Shown: positions 8,578 to 18,206 of the stretch, piece after piece
How positions within the stretch are numbered: position 1 is the stretch's first letter
Layout of the letters: every line of letters begins with the position of its first letter
Assembly (NCBI RefSeq): GCF_030580935.1
Contig: NZ_JAUQOM010000006.1
Span: 1-64,000 of the forward strand
Length of the DNA: 64,000 bases
DNA from: Sphingobium cyanobacteriorum
Lineage (GTDB): Bacteria > Pseudomonadota > Alphaproteobacteria > Sphingomonadales > Sphingomonadaceae
Direction: 5' to 3'
Notes under the pieces: generated by a model
The model's database searches: none
What the model was told of the DNA's origin: nothing
What the model saw: only the letters and a program-made list of their open reading frames with translations
Program-made: the position numbers and the translations under genes

Positions 8578-10354
8578 TGCGGTAGAGGGGCCTGATGCGG
8601 TAGAGGCGCAGCGGCCCGGCAACGGGCAGCGGCTCCAGCCAGGCGGGCGTCCTGCCCCTGGCCAGCAATGCCGCCAGCCCGTGGCGGTTGGCCTCGCCAT
8701 AAAGGCGCAGTTCGTTAAGGCCGTCGCAACTGACCAGATAGCGCGCGCGGGTCCGCCCGATCGCCCTGCGGGCCTGATCGGGCGCGGCGACGAAGCCTTC
8801 GATCACGGCGGTGATGCCCGCCGCATTGCGATGATGCGCGGTGCCGATCACGCTATGGCGCGTCTGTACCAATATGTCCGGCCCCAGGTCGAGCGGCGCG
8901 AACAGGGTGGTCGGCGGCAACCCCTGCAACGGCGCCAGCACGGCGGCGGCGCGGCAATTGGCGCTGGCCGTCCTGCGCGGTTCCGGCTTGGCGGCGACCG
9001 CCACCCAGAGCGCGCACAGGCCCGCCGGGGTCAGCAGCACCAGCGCGACCGATCCCGCCACCCGGACCAGCGCCTGTGCCCGCGCCTGTGCCCGGCGGAA
9101 CAGCGCGGACAGCAGCCAGGCGATGCCCGGCAGCGCAAGGACATGGGCGACGGACAAGGCCCGCATCACCAGCATCGCCACCCCGGTCGCCCCGCCCAGC
9201 AGCAACGCCAGCGCCAGCCAGCGCATCCGCGCCTCGCCCCGGCTCCGGCGTGCCGCCATCAGGCTGGCGCCAAGGCCCAGCAGCGACGGCAGCACGATCA
9301 CGCCCTGAATCGACAGGCTCTGTTCCCAGATCGGCCGGCCTTCCATCACCTGCAAATACCAGAGCCGATAGGCAAGCGGGCCGAGCGCGGCGAAGGGGTC
9401 GCCCGACAGGCACGGCCCGCCGGTGACAAGGAAGGTCATGATCGCCGCGCCGCCACCGATCGCGGCTATCGCCAGACGCCGCCCCGCCGTCTGCACGCCG
9501 ATCAGCCGTGCCGCCCCTGCCGTGGCGATCGCCAGCGCCACCAGCGGCCAGACATAGACATGGGACAGGGCATCGCAATAGCGCGCCGCAACCGCGCCCG
9601 GCCCGCGCAGCAGCGCCAGCAGGGGTAGGGCCGCGCCACCCAATGTGGCGGCAAAGGCGATGAAGCGCGGGGCCTGGTCCGCCGCGATCCAGTGGCGCAG
9701 CGCGAACAGCGCGCCAAACAGCGCCACATAGGGCAGGGACTCGCTCGAAATCTGCAACCACAGCGCCAGCGCCAGTCCCGCAACCATCCCGCCGCGCAGC
9801 GGCCGCCCGTCCATCGCCCCAGCCAATGCAAGGGTGGCCAGCATGATCTGCCAGCCATGATGGTCGATCCGCAGCGGCGTGAACTGCGCCAATATGCTGG
9901 GGCTGGTCAGCAGCAGCGCGACGCTCAGCAGCGCGATGCCCGGCCCCGCCACGCGCCGCGCCGCCACCAGCAGGGCAGCGGCCAGTCCGCCCAGCAGCAA
10001 GAGGGGGGCAAGGATACAGGCGGCCAGCTCCGCGCCGCCTGCGCCCAGCAACGGCCGCAACAGCAAGATCAGCGCGGCGATCGGCATGTCGACGATGCGG
10101 GACCAGTGCATCGGCCCGCCAATCGGCGGGTTCACCCGATGCTGACTGATATCGTGGAAAGGCTGGCCACCGATCCAGTCGCGCAATTGCGCCAGCCGCA
10201 TCGCATCATCGGGATCGCGAAAGCCCAGGGCCGCATAATCGGCACGGAACAGCCAGACCATGACCGCACAGCAGGCCAGCCAGATCGCCAGCGCCCACAG
10301 CCTGGACAGGTCGCGGTCAGGCGGACGCAAAGACGCCATATTTTCGGATCGCAT
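8564..10354 (-). CDS. polytopic membrane protein, GT-C glycosyltransferase-like
   Basis: 596-residue protein with roughly 11-12 hydrophobic segments. The first periplasmic loop holds a DPDD motif (RDPDDAMRLAQLRDW), similar to the acidic loop-1 motif of lipid-linked-sugar-dependent GT-C glycosyltransferases. A soluble C-terminal region of about 130 residues follows. It is the last gene of a leftward operon and overlaps the end of the GtrA gene. The start is uncertain: ATG 10354 or ATG 10339, neither with a clear ribosome-binding site. The C-terminus ends in YRIRPLYRIRPE because of the 18-bp duplication. With GtrA and the flavoprotein upstream it probably modifies a lipid-linked or surface glycan. 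The specificity is unknown. Confidence 0.75.
   Translation of the reverse strand: MRSENMASLRPPDRDLSRLWALAIWLACCAVMVWLFRADYAALGFRDPDDAMRLAQLRDWIGGQPFHDISQHRVNPPIGGPMHWSRIVDMPIAALILLLRPLLGAGGAELAACILAPLLLLGGLAAALLVAARRVAGPGIALLSVALLLTSPSILAQFTPLRIDHHGWQIMLATLALAGAMDGRPLRGGMVAGLALALWLQISSESLPYVALFGALFALRHWIAADQAPRFIAFAATLGGAALPLLALLRGPGAVAARYCDALSHVYVWPLVALAIATAGAARLIGVQTAGRRLAIAAIGGGAAIMTFLVTGGPCLSGDPFAALGPLAYRLWYLQVMEGRPIWEQSLSIQGVIVLPSLLGLGASLMAARRSRGEARMRWLALALLLGGATGVAMLVMRALSVAHVLALPGIAWLLSALFRRAQARAQALVRVAGSVALVLLTPAGLCALWVAVAAKPEPRRTASANCRAAAVLAPLQGLPPTTLFAPLDLGPDILVQTRHSVIGTAHHRNAAGITAVIEGFVAAPDQARRAIGRTRARYLVSCDGLNELRLYGEANRHGLAALLARGRTPAWLEPLPVAGPLRLYRIRPLYRIRPE
8571..8606. repeat. 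perfect 18-bp tandem duplication over two gene ends
   Basis: The 18-mer beginning GGCCTGATGCGGTAG occurs twice without a gap (8571-8588 and 8589-8606). It contains the msrB stop codon and adds a second in-frame copy of YRIRP to the C-terminus of the convergent gene. Confidence 0.95.
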
Positions 10355-10715
10355 AGACGGACAGGAAACTGACGGGCACCGACAGCAGCTTGGCGATCGC
10401 CGGGGCCAGCCCCAACGCGCTCAATGCGCTCACCATCACCATGGTGACACCCATGCCCAGCAGCGCGCTGACGACGAAGCCGACACGCTGCACCGGACTG
10501 GGACCACCGGCCATGGAAAAGACGAAGCGGACGCTGATGATCCAGTGGATGGCCAGCCCCACGGCATAGCCGCCGACCGCCGCGACGGCCGGGGTCGCGC
10601 CGCCATGGTCCAGCGCCAGAAAAGCGATGAAATCGCATGATAGCGCCGCGATGCTCGCCAGCAGGTAGCGGGCGAACATCAGCCGCGCGAACAGCGCGAC
10701 GATCCGCTCTGTCAT
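10317..10715 (-). CDS. GtrA-family flippase-like membrane protein
   Basis: Small membrane protein (132 residues, four hydrophobic segments) of the GtrA/DPMS family. These proteins are thought to flip polyprenyl-phosphate sugars so that periplasmic glycosyltransferases can use them. Typical features are the first segment FARYLLASIAALSCDFIAF, the HWIISVRFVF segment and the positively charged AIRKYGVFAS end. It lies 5 bp after the flavoprotein gene and overlaps the start of the GT-C-like gene, so the three form one operon for glycan modification. Confidence 0.85.
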   Translation of the reverse strand: MTERIVALFARLMFARYLLASIAALSCDFIAFLALDHGGATPAVAAVGGYAVGLAIHWIISVRFVFSMAGGPSPVQRVGFVVSALLGMGVTMVMVSALSALGLAPAIAKLLSVPVSFLSVYAIRKYGVFASA

Positions 10716-10720
10716 GGCGC

Positions 10721-12256
10721 TCAGGCGGCCTTCAGCCGCGACGGCACGGCCCGCACGCTGCCCAGCGCCGCCTGCGCATCGGCCTGCGGTCCATCCCTCT
10801 GGCCTTCGTCGCCCGCCTCATGATATTCGGCGTCCTCATTGACCTGCCACACGTCATGGATGCGCGCGCCCGCAACGATATTGCGCACGGTCAGCATCGC
10901 CGTCATCATCGCATGGTCCTGGTTGTTGTAGCGGTGCATCCCGTTGCGGCCGACCATGTGCAGCGTGGGATAGCGCGCCTCCAGTTCGGTGCGCATCGCC
11001 AGCACATTGGCGGCATAGGCGTCGTCATAGACCGGATAGGCCTTTTCCTGCCGCACCACCGCGCCGCCCACGACATCGTCGGCGCGGCACAGGCCCAGCG
11101 TCGCCATTTCCTGCGTCGCCAGCGCGATCAGATCGGCATCGCCCGATGCCCACAGGCCATCGCCCTCGAAACAGAAATATTCCAGGCCGACACAGGCCAG
11201 CGACGGGTCCGGCACCATTTCGGGCGACCAGCTACGGAAATTCTGGATGCGGCCGACCTGCACCTTGCTGTCGTGGATGTAGATCCAGTTGTCGGGGAAA
11301 ATATCCTGTCCCTTCACCATCAGGGCAACGGTCAGAAAATCGCGATATTTCAGGTCCATCGCGGCCGGCAGCGTCGCGGGCAGCGGATGGATGCGGCCGG
11401 CCAGTTCACGCATCGGCGCGGACGAAATCACATGGGCGGCGTTGATCACGACATCGCCCTGCGGTCCATCGGCCACCAGCCGCCAGCGGCCTGACGCCTG
11501 ATCTTCCTCCAGCCGCTTGAAACTGTGCGCCATCAGCACCTGGTTGCCGCCCTCGACCACCTTGTCGCGCGCGGCCTCCCACATCATGCCGGGGCCAAGC
11601 CGGGGATAGCGGAACGTCTCCAGCAATGTCTTGGTCGCCATGCCGTCATTGGGTTTCTTGTTCAGGCCCAGCGAGCGTTTCAGCCCGTCGGTGACAGCGC
11701 CCCAGAGCGACAGGCCCTTGATCCGCTGCGCCGCCCAGTCCGCCGACATTTCATCGCACGGCATCCCCCACACTTTTTCGGTGTAGGTCTTGAAGAAGAT
11801 GGAGAAGAGCTTGTGGCCAAAGGCGTTGACGGTCCAGTCCTGGAAGGAGCGGACATTGCGGTTGGGCAGCAGCTTCGCCTTGGCAAAGCTCGCCATGCAC
11901 AGGGTCGATCGCCAGATGCCAAGGTTCCACAGCGCCTCGAACGCGCGCAGCGGATAGCTGTAGAATTTGCCCTCATAATAGATGCGGCTCATCCGGGGAC
12001 GCTGGATGAAGTCGTCGGGCAGGATTTCATTCCACAGGTCGACCACCTGTTGCGACTTGGAAAAGAAGCGGTGACCGCCAATGTCGAATCGGAAGCCGTC
12101 CAGTTCCACGGTCCGGCTGATGCCCCCGACATAGACCGGGTCCTTTTCGATCACCGTGACGCTAAAGCCCTGTTTCGTCAGCAGATAGGCTGCGGTCAGT
12201 CCCGCTGGCCCCGCGCCGATGATGGCGACGTCCACATGCTGGTCGGTACGCGGCAT
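10721..12256 (-). CDS. FAD-dependent oxidoreductase, UDP-galactopyranose-mutase-like
   Basis: Flavoprotein of about 511 residues with an N-terminal dinucleotide-binding fold (VAIIGAGPAGLTAAYLL) and GGHRFFSKS, which resembles the UDP-galactopyranose mutase/protoporphyrinogen-oxidase group. The middle region (YTEKVWGMPCDEMSADW) and the end RYNNQDHAM also fit that group. The start at 12256 (MPRTDQ) is preferred over a TTG three codons upstream. It is the first gene of an operon with GtrA and a GT-C-like protein. An envelope-sugar role is likely, for example converting a nucleotide- or lipid-linked sugar. True mutase activity cannot be asserted. About 70 bp upstream is a TTACCGACCATTA motif (12323-12335) also found at 41474-41486. 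Confidence 0.8.
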   Translation of the reverse strand: MPRTDQHVDVAIIGAGPAGLTAAYLLTKQGFSVTVIEKDPVYVGGISRTVELDGFRFDIGGHRFFSKSQQVVDLWNEILPDDFIQRPRMSRIYYEGKFYSYPLRAFEALWNLGIWRSTLCMASFAKAKLLPNRNVRSFQDWTVNAFGHKLFSIFFKTYTEKVWGMPCDEMSADWAAQRIKGLSLWGAVTDGLKRSLGLNKKPNDGMATKTLLETFRYPRLGPGMMWEAARDKVVEGGNQVLMAHSFKRLEEDQASGRWRLVADGPQGDVVINAAHVISSAPMRELAGRIHPLPATLPAAMDLKYRDFLTVALMVKGQDIFPDNWIYIHDSKVQVGRIQNFRSWSPEMVPDPSLACVGLEYFCFEGDGLWASGDADLIALATQEMATLGLCRADDVVGGAVVRQEKAYPVYDDAYAANVLAMRTELEARYPTLHMVGRNGMHRYNNQDHAMMTAMLTVRNIVAGARIHDVWQVNEDAEYHEAGDEGQRDGPQADAQAALGSVRAVPSRLKAA

Positions 12257-12436
12257 GACAGGCAATTCCCCCGAAAGATCGTTCGTCGTTTCGGGAGTGA
12301 AGGAAATCCTCTAAGGACTGGTTAATGGTCGGTAAGCATGGCCCCGGCTCGCTTCTGGAAGCTGCCTCGTGGATGGCTATGGCGTGCCTTGCAAACCCCG
12401 GCCGGTGTGGCGGGCAAAGGACATGGTCCCCTTATG

Positions 12437-12470
12437 GAAAGGGCCGCTCCACCTGGGTGAAGCGGCCCCC
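12437..12470 (-). terminator. probable terminator after the UrcA gene
   Basis: GGGCCGCT (12441-12448) pairs with AGCGGCCC (12461-12468) around a 12-base loop. On the - strand it is followed by only three T, so it is a moderate terminator candidate downstream of the UrcA-family gene. Confidence 0.5.
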
Positions 12471-12525
12471 TGCAGTTCCCCTTCGTGCGGGGAAGGCGCG
12501 ATGGTTCAGCGCATGATCGCCGGTG

Positions 12526-12858
12526 TCAGCTCTGGCGCTGGGCCATCATGGTCAGGTCGCTGCGCGCGCTATCGATCGCGGCGCCATAGCAGGTGCGATA
12601 ATCCTCGCTCACCGGCATGATCGACCCGCTGACATAGCCGCACACCTGCTTGGACGCGCGGATCAGGCGGGAATCGGCACGGCGCATTCCGCTGTTGCTG
12701 GCGAGGTTGAGGTCGGCCACCGATACCGCGACCGAACGGGTCTGCGCGCCCGTGGTGCCATCGACGATCACATCCATGTCGTTGCTGCCGGCGCTCGCCA
12801 CGCCGGGCAGCGCAAGGGCCATCGTGGCGGCCAGCGCCACCAGCCTTTTCTTGGTCAT
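12526..12858 (-). CDS. UrcA-family exported protein
   Basis: 110-residue protein with a clear Sec signal (MTKKRLVALAATMALALPGVASA) and a mature part of about 85 residues with two cysteines (VCGYVSG and TCYGAAIDSARSDL). This pattern is that of the UrcA family, small periplasmic proteins of unknown function common in sphingomonads. The start at 12858 is supported by CAGGAGATACAGG. Longer in-frame readings upstream would put 27 residues before the signal. It is monocistronic, lies between the envelope operon and purH, and has a probable terminator downstream. Confidence 0.85.
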   Translation of the reverse strand: MTKKRLVALAATMALALPGVASAGSNDMDVIVDGTTGAQTRSVAVSVADLNLASNSGMRRADSRLIRASKQVCGYVSGSIMPVSEDYRTCYGAAIDSARSDLTMMAQRQS

Positions 12859-13032
12859 CCTGTATCTCCTGTCGAACATCTTCTTATCGTTCGCCCCACG
12901 TCTGACGTGGAAGTAGGGTCGCTGTCTAAATAGGCTCACCAGACAGGGTTGAAAAGAGGCCAGTTGATAAAAAGTGGCGGTTTTCCGCGATTTTGCGGGT
13001 GCGAAGAGATCGCCTTCGCACCCGCACCACCA

Positions 13033-14622
13033 TCAATGCCGGAAATGGCGCATCCCTGTAAAGACCATCGCCAGGCCCGCCTCGTCGGCCGCCGCGATGA
13101 CTTCATCGTCGCGGATCGAACCGCCCGGCTGGATCACCGCGCTCGCGCCCGCCTCCACTGCCGCCAGCAGGCCGTCGGCAAAGGGGAAGAAGGCGTCGGA
13201 GGCGACCGCGGACCCGACCGTGCGGGGCGTCGCCCAGCCCGCCTTTTCGGCGGCGTCCTTCGCCTTCCACGCGGCGATGCGCGCGGATTCCAGGCGGTTC
13301 ATCTGCCCTGCGCCCACGCCCGCGGTGCTGCCGTCCCTGGCATAGACGATGGCGTTCGACTTCACATGCTTGGCCACGGTCCAGGCGAACAGGCAATCCT
13401 TCAGTTCCTGCTGCGTCGGCGCGCGCTTGGTGACGACCTTGAGCGCGTCCTGGCTCACCTGGCCATTGTCGCGACCCTGGACCAGCAGGCCGCCCGCGAT
13501 GCTCTTGATCTGGAGGCCGGGACGCGCCGGATCGGGCAGGTCGCCGGTCAGCAGCAGGCGGAGATTCTTCTTCTTCGCGAAGATCGCCTTCGCCGCCTCG
13601 TCCGCGTCGGGCGCGGCGACGACTTCGGTGAAGATGGTGCTGATCGCTTCGGCGGTGGGGCCGTCGAGCGGGCGGTTGACCGCGATGATGCCGCCAAAGG
13701 CCGATACGCTGTCGCAGGCGAGCGCGGCTTCATAGGCTTCGATCAGCGTCGCGCCGGTCGCCACGCCGCAAGGGTTGGCGTGCTTGACGATGACAACCGT
13801 GGGCGGCCCGTCGCGAAATTCGCTGACCAGCTCCAGCGCGGCGTCGGCGTCGTTATAATTATTGTAGGACAGTTCTTTGCCCTGGATCTGGCGGGCCTGC
13901 GCGATGCCGTTGGCGGACGGGCCGGTGGGCAGGTAGAGCGCGGCCGACTGGTGCGGATTTTCGCCGTAGCGCAGCGTGGTGCCAAGCGTGCTGGCGACCG
14001 CCAGCGTGTCGGGGAACATCACGCCCTGATCGGCGAAGGCGAACCAGCTTGCGATCATCGAATCATAGGCGGCGGTGGCGGCATAGGCTTTGGCGGCCAG
14101 CATCCGCCGGAAATCATAGCTGGTCGCGCCGCCCTTCTCCGCCATTTCGGCGATCAGCCGGGCATAGTCGGCCGGGTCGGTGACGATCGCCACGCTCTCA
14201 TGATTCTTCGCGGCGGAACGGACCATGGACGGGCCGCCAATGTCGATATTCTCGATGATCTCGTCCCGGTCCGCGCCCTTGGCCACCGTCGCGGCAAAGG
14301 GGTAGAGGTTGACGACCACCAGGTCGATCGCGCCGATGGCATGTTCGTCCATCGACGCGACATGCTCCGGGTTGCCCCGCACCGCCAGCAGGCCGCCATG
14401 GACCTTGGGATGCAGCGTCTTGACCCGCCCGTCCATCATTTCAGGGAAGCCGGTGAGGTCGGAAATATCCATGACGGCAAGGCCCGCCTCGCGCAGCGCC
14501 TTCGCCGTGCCGCCGGTCGACACCAGTTCCACGCCATGCTGGCCCAGCGCCTTGCCCAGTTCGATGAGGCCCGCCTTGTCGGACACGGACAAGAGGGCGC
14601 GCTTGATGGTCACGTCGGTCAT
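13033..14622 (-). CDS. purH: bifunctional AICAR transformylase/IMP cyclohydrolase
   Basis: Catalyses the last two steps of IMP synthesis in purine biosynthesis. The N-terminal cyclohydrolase domain (about residues 1-200) shows [35 protein letters not shown] and [15 protein letters not shown]. The transformylase domain follows, with the substrate-binding KHANPCG motif and the AFGGIIA and FPFADG stretches near the end. The length of 529 residues is standard. It is the last gene of a leftward cluster, 12 bp past a GT87-type gene. No strong ribosome-binding site precedes the ATG. Confidence 0.97.
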   Translation of the reverse strand: MTDVTIKRALLSVSDKAGLIELGKALGQHGVELVSTGGTAKALREAGLAVMDISDLTGFPEMMDGRVKTLHPKVHGGLLAVRGNPEHVASMDEHAIGAIDLVVVNLYPFAATVAKGADRDEIIENIDIGGPSMVRSAAKNHESVAIVTDPADYARLIAEMAEKGGATSYDFRRMLAAKAYAATAAYDSMIASWFAFADQGVMFPDTLAVASTLGTTLRYGENPHQSAALYLPTGPSANGIAQARQIQGKELSYNNYNDADAALELVSEFRDGPPTVVIVKHANPCGVATGATLIEAYEAALACDSVSAFGGIIAVNRPLDGPTAEAISTIFTEVVAAPDADEAAKAIFAKKKNLRLLLTGDLPDPARPGLQIKSIAGGLLVQGRDNGQVSQDALKVVTKRAPTQQELKDCLFAWTVAKHVKSNAIVYARDGSTAGVGAGQMNRLESARIAAWKAKDAAEKAGWATPRTVGSAVASDAFFPFADGLLAAVEAGASAVIQPGGSIRDDEVIAAADEAGLAMVFTGMRHFRH

Positions 14623-14634
14623 GGGAAGGGCTTT

Positions 14635-15822
14635 CTAAAGGTGGGACGGCGTTGCGCGGTCCCTTAGTCCTGGACGACACAAAAATACAGCCCCGACCAT
14701 CATCGGCCAGAGCATCGCCGCGCCCAGCGCGATTCCGCTCGTCAGGGCCAGCGACGCCGCGGCCAGCGGCGTCAGCGTCGCCAGCGCGATCCAGCCGCGC
14801 AGGCGCGGGCCGGCTATCGGCCACAGCCACACCGCCGGCAGCCCCGCAATCACCAGGTCATAATCGCTGACATAGAGCGATCCCGCCAGTACCCCCGTCG
14901 CCAGCACCGCCTTGGCCCGGTCGCCTGACCCCTCGCGCCGCCAGAGAGAGGCGACCATCAGCGCGACCGCGCCGCTCGCCACCGCCTGCGCCGCATAGGC
15001 AAGGGCGAGGGGCGCGCCCAGATGCCGCACCGCCACGAACACCGACAGCATCCGGTGCCAGGTGCCCGATCCATCCTCCAGGATCACCTGCTTGAGCATC
15101 GCGGCCTGCCGGGCATAGGCCATCCATGGCTCGATGCCATAGAGCGGCAGGGTGGCGGCCACCAGCAGCACGGCCGTCAATGCAAAGGCGGCGGTGGCGC
15201 GATAATGCCGCCCCGCGAGCAGCGCGAGCGGGATCAGCCAGCCGAGCTGCGGCTTCACCACGAACAGGGACAGGATCGCGCCCGCAACCACCGGCCGCCG
15301 GTCGATCAGGATCAGCCCCCAGCCCAGGATCGCCGCCGTCCAGCAGCCATTTTGTCCCCCCATGGCGTTGATGAACACCGCCGGCAGGCTGAGCGCGATC
15401 AGCAGCCCCCGGCCGGGCGCGATCCGTCGCATGGCGGTGGCGAAGGCGACCCAGCCCGCCCCCTGCCACACCGCCCAGGCGATAGGGTAGGGCAGCAGCG
15501 CGATCGGCGCGCTGACCAGCCACATGACCGGCGGATAGCTGTAATGATACAGGTCGATCGGCGCGCCCACGACGCCGGTTTCGAACGCATGAAAGCGCGC
15601 CAGATCATAGATGGCGTCGGCATGTCCGGTCAGCGCCAGCCGCGCCCCTGACCAGAAATTGAGGAAATCCTCGCCAAAGGGATGGCCCAGGCCGTCGGTC
15701 ATCCCCACGCGCCATTGCCGGGCGAGGTAGAGGATCAGTAGCACGCCGGCGACCATGCACCACAGGCGCGCCAGCCGTGTCAATCGATCGGGGCGCATCA
15801 TCCGCATCGCTCCCCGCGCCAT
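14635..15822 (-). CDS. GT87/DUF2029 polyprenol-sugar glycosyltransferase-like protein
   Basis: Integral membrane protein of about 395 residues with around ten hydrophobic segments. The N-terminal segment is followed by GEDFLNFWSGARLALTG, the acidic loop typical of GT87 (DUF2029) enzymes, and FVVKPQLGWLIPL is another family hallmark. These enzymes transfer sugars from polyprenyl-phosphate carriers on the periplasmic side. The ATG at 15822 overlaps the DUF1993 stop codon (TGATG), so translation is coupled; internal ATGs a few codons later are also possible. The acceptor is unknown. Confidence 0.82.
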   Translation of the reverse strand: MARGAMRMMRPDRLTRLARLWCMVAGVLLILYLARQWRVGMTDGLGHPFGEDFLNFWSGARLALTGHADAIYDLARFHAFETGVVGAPIDLYHYSYPPVMWLVSAPIALLPYPIAWAVWQGAGWVAFATAMRRIAPGRGLLIALSLPAVFINAMGGQNGCWTAAILGWGLILIDRRPVVAGAILSLFVVKPQLGWLIPLALLAGRHYRATAAFALTAVLLVAATLPLYGIEPWMAYARQAAMLKQVILEDGSGTWHRMLSVFVAVRHLGAPLALAYAAQAVASGAVALMVASLWRREGSGDRAKAVLATGVLAGSLYVSDYDLVIAGLPAVWLWPIAGPRLRGWIALATLTPLAAASLALTSGIALGAAMLWPMMVGAVFLCRPGLRDRATPSHL

Positions 15823-16388
15823 CAATGGCCCGGCATCGTCCCGGCCCGCAGGCTGGGCAGCAGATGCGCGACATAGTCGCCCTTGCCAAGCGGCACGCCT
15901 GTGCTGCGCAACAGGGCGTAGGCGGTCATTATGTGAAAGTAGAATTGCGGCAGCGTCCAGTCGCGGGCATAGCCTTGCGCGGTCAGGTCGAAGATCATGC
16001 CGTTGGGCAGGTCATGGGCGATCGGCGCATCTGTGTCCATGTCGAGCGCATCGGCGGCCAGCCCGTCCAGCATCGCCAGCGTGTCCGCGATACGGCCTTG
16101 CGCGGCGGCCATCGTGCCGGGCCGCTCGCCTGCCGCGCGCCCTTCGTCCAGCATCGCCTGCACGATCGGGGGAAAGTCCCGGCCCCGCAGCCGGTATGCG
16201 CCCTCCCATGCCTGGACGCAGGCGAAGCGGATCTGCGTCGCGAGCGGGAACATGTCGGGCGCCAGCCGGGCGGACAAAAGGGCGTCTGCGTCAGGCGCCT
16301 GTCGCTGGGCCTGCGCCTTGTCGAGCCAGGCGGACAGGCTGCCCAGCATCTGGCGATAGGTGGGGACGAGGAGCGATGTGAGGGCCAT
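15822..16388 (-). CDS. DUF1993 family protein
   Basis: 188-residue soluble protein with the pattern of the DUF1993 family: LLVPTYRQMLGSLSAWLDKA at the start, RFACVQAWEGAYRL in the middle and TLPQFYFHIMTAYALLRSTG GVPLGKGDY-type sequence near the end. The family is distantly related to the DinB-like four-helix fold, and its biochemical role is not known. AGGAGAAGTCGCC precedes ATG 16388. It ends inside the start of the GT87 gene, so the two are coupled. Confidence 0.85.
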   Translation of the reverse strand: MALTSLLVPTYRQMLGSLSAWLDKAQAQRQAPDADALLSARLAPDMFPLATQIRFACVQAWEGAYRLRGRDFPPIVQAMLDEGRAAGERPGTMAAAQGRIADTLAMLDGLAADALDMDTDAPIAHDLPNGMIFDLTAQGYARDWTLPQFYFHIMTAYALLRSTGVPLGKGDYVAHLLPSLRAGTMPGH

Positions 16389-16443
16389 GGCGACTTCTCC
16401 TGGTGGGCATGGGGCGTGCGGGGGCTGGGCGGCCATGTCGCGC

Positions 16444-18192
16444 TCATCCCATCCGCTTGAAGATCCAGCCGATGCTTGCCCCGCCGGGCAACGCCTCGCT
16501 CGTCACCACCAATTGCCTGGTGGGATGGGGATGGCCGTCGCCATCGACCCACAGGCTGTCCTCGACGCTCAGCACGCCGGTGCCGGTACGGAACTGCCAC
16601 AGCGCGCCCAGGTCGATGCGCAGCAGGGCGCCCTGATTGTCGGCGGTCAGAGTCGGCTCGACGCCCGGTGCCAGATGGAAGCGCAACTGGACCGGCTGCT
16701 TGCCGGGCTTGCGCCGTCGCTGCGCCGGCGTCAGCATGTCCTCGCCGCGAATTTCCTTGCCGTCGCCGTTCACCAGCAGCAGGCGGCGATGCACATAGCC
16801 CATGCGCCGGACATAGCCGTCATGGGACAGGTCCAGCCGGCTGCCATTGTCGCTTTCCTGCCGGTTCAGCTCCACCTCGGTCACGCCCTTGCCCAGCGTG
16901 CCGTCGGGCAGCAGGGCGGTCGAATTGCTGTCGTTCAGCGTCAGCGTGCTGTGCGCCGCCGTGGTGCGCAGCCCCTGCGCCAGGTCGTGGGGAATCCACG
17001 CCCCGGCCAGCGCCGCGCCGCCGCAATTGACGATCAGGCGCAGCGGCCCGTCGCTGATCTCGATCGCGCCGGTGGAGGCGCAGCCCGCTTCGGCCAGCCG
17101 CGCGACCGGCGGCGGGGCGGCGTCGATCTGGACGATGCTGTTGCCCGCCACGATCCGCTGATAGCCCCAGTCGCGCGCCTGGCGCAGCGGCCGGGCGCGC
17201 ACGCGGCTGGCGGCGACCACGGCCTGGACATTCTGTGGCGCGATCGCCCCCGCGCCCTGCCAGTTGCCAAGCCCGCCATCGCCATGGGTCAGGCCCAGCA
17301 GCGCGGGCACCGCGCGATTGAGCCCGTCGGTCAGGCAGGGGGGCACGCCCTCGCGCCGCACATCATAGACGGCGCGCAGCATCGACAGCAGCATGACCGC
17401 TTCGACCTGCGCCAGCGGTGATCGCGACACGATGCCGCCATCGGCATGGAAACTGCCGTCGATCGCGCGCGTCAGGCCCGCTTCGCCGAACAGCCGGCGC
17501 GCGTCCCCGCCGGGGATCAGCAGGGCGGCGACCAATATGCCGCACCAGGCGACAAGGCGGGGCAGGCCCATCGGCGCCTTGTCGGCGATGCGGTCGAGAT
17601 GGCGCGCGGTCCGCGCGATGCAGTTCAGGACCAGCGAACGATAGACCAGGTCGCTGGACGACAGGATCAGCGGCGCATGGGCGGTCCAGAACAACAGCCG
17701 CCAGCCGGCATTGTCCGCGCGCCAGGCCGGTTCGCTCGGCGTTTCATGATGCGCCGCCAGCCATTTGCGCATCACCTCCTCGGCGATCGGCGCGCCCTGC
17801 TCGCGGGATGCGGCGCTGGCCAGGTCGCGCAGCCAGCGGAAGCTGTGCAGATAGTCGGCAAAGGCCGGGTCGGCGTCCAGCCGGGCGAAATCCAGCGTGT
17901 CGATCGCCAGCTTCCTGCCACGGAACAGGAAATAGCCCGCCCGGATCGCCGCCCCCGCGCGGCTGTCGCCCGGCATCTCGTCATCGGGCACCGCCAGCAG
18001 CTTCAGCGGATATTTGCCCTTCAGCCGGCGGCCGTGGATCGGCGTTTTCCAACTGAGCAGATAGAAATGATTGGCGATTTTCTGCGCCAGCGACAGGCCC
18101 TTGTCATCCGCGACGCGGATGAGCCGCTTGCCCTGCTCGATGCCGTCGTCGCCCGCTTCGGGCGGAACGTCCGGGCCTTTGCGGGCGGACAT
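16444..18192 (-). CDS. heparinase II/III-like protein
   Basis: 582-residue protein. The N-terminal half is alpha-helical (ANHFYLLSWKTPIHGRRLKG; HSFRWLRDL; DGSFHADGGIVSRSPLAQVE) and the C-terminal half (about residue 330 on) is beta-rich with TTAAHSTLTLNDSNS and HDGYVRRMGYVHRRLLL. This is the toroid-plus-beta-sandwich layout of heparinase II/III family polysaccharide lyases, and such genes regularly sit between rpe/rsmB and purH in alphaproteobacteria. No signal peptide is seen at the chosen start. ATG 18192 lies 14 bp past the rpe stop. Longer in-frame readings run inside rpe and are arginine-rich shadows. The substrate is unknown. Confidence 0.85.
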   Translation of the reverse strand: MSARKGPDVPPEAGDDGIEQGKRLIRVADDKGLSLAQKIANHFYLLSWKTPIHGRRLKGKYPLKLLAVPDDEMPGDSRAGAAIRAGYFLFRGRKLAIDTLDFARLDADPAFADYLHSFRWLRDLASAASREQGAPIAEEVMRKWLAAHHETPSEPAWRADNAGWRLLFWTAHAPLILSSSDLVYRSLVLNCIARTARHLDRIADKAPMGLPRLVAWCGILVAALLIPGGDARRLFGEAGLTRAIDGSFHADGGIVSRSPLAQVEAVMLLSMLRAVYDVRREGVPPCLTDGLNRAVPALLGLTHGDGGLGNWQGAGAIAPQNVQAVVAASRVRARPLRQARDWGYQRIVAGNSIVQIDAAPPPVARLAEAGCASTGAIEISDGPLRLIVNCGGAALAGAWIPHDLAQGLRTTAAHSTLTLNDSNSTALLPDGTLGKGVTEVELNRQESDNGSRLDLSHDGYVRRMGYVHRRLLLVNGDGKEIRGEDMLTPAQRRRKPGKQPVQLRFHLAPGVEPTLTADNQGALLRIDLGALWQFRTGTGVLSVEDSLWVDGDGHPHPTRQLVVTSEALPGGASIGWIFKRMG

Positions 18193-18206
18193 GCGCCGCG
18201 CTTCGC

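Noticed and set aside
12949..14667. 572-codon + strand frame over purH
   Set aside because: It is a shadow of a well-conserved purH, rich in Arg and Gly, with no recognisable domain. The same reasoning removes long antisense frames over feoB, the RND pump and the type I genes.
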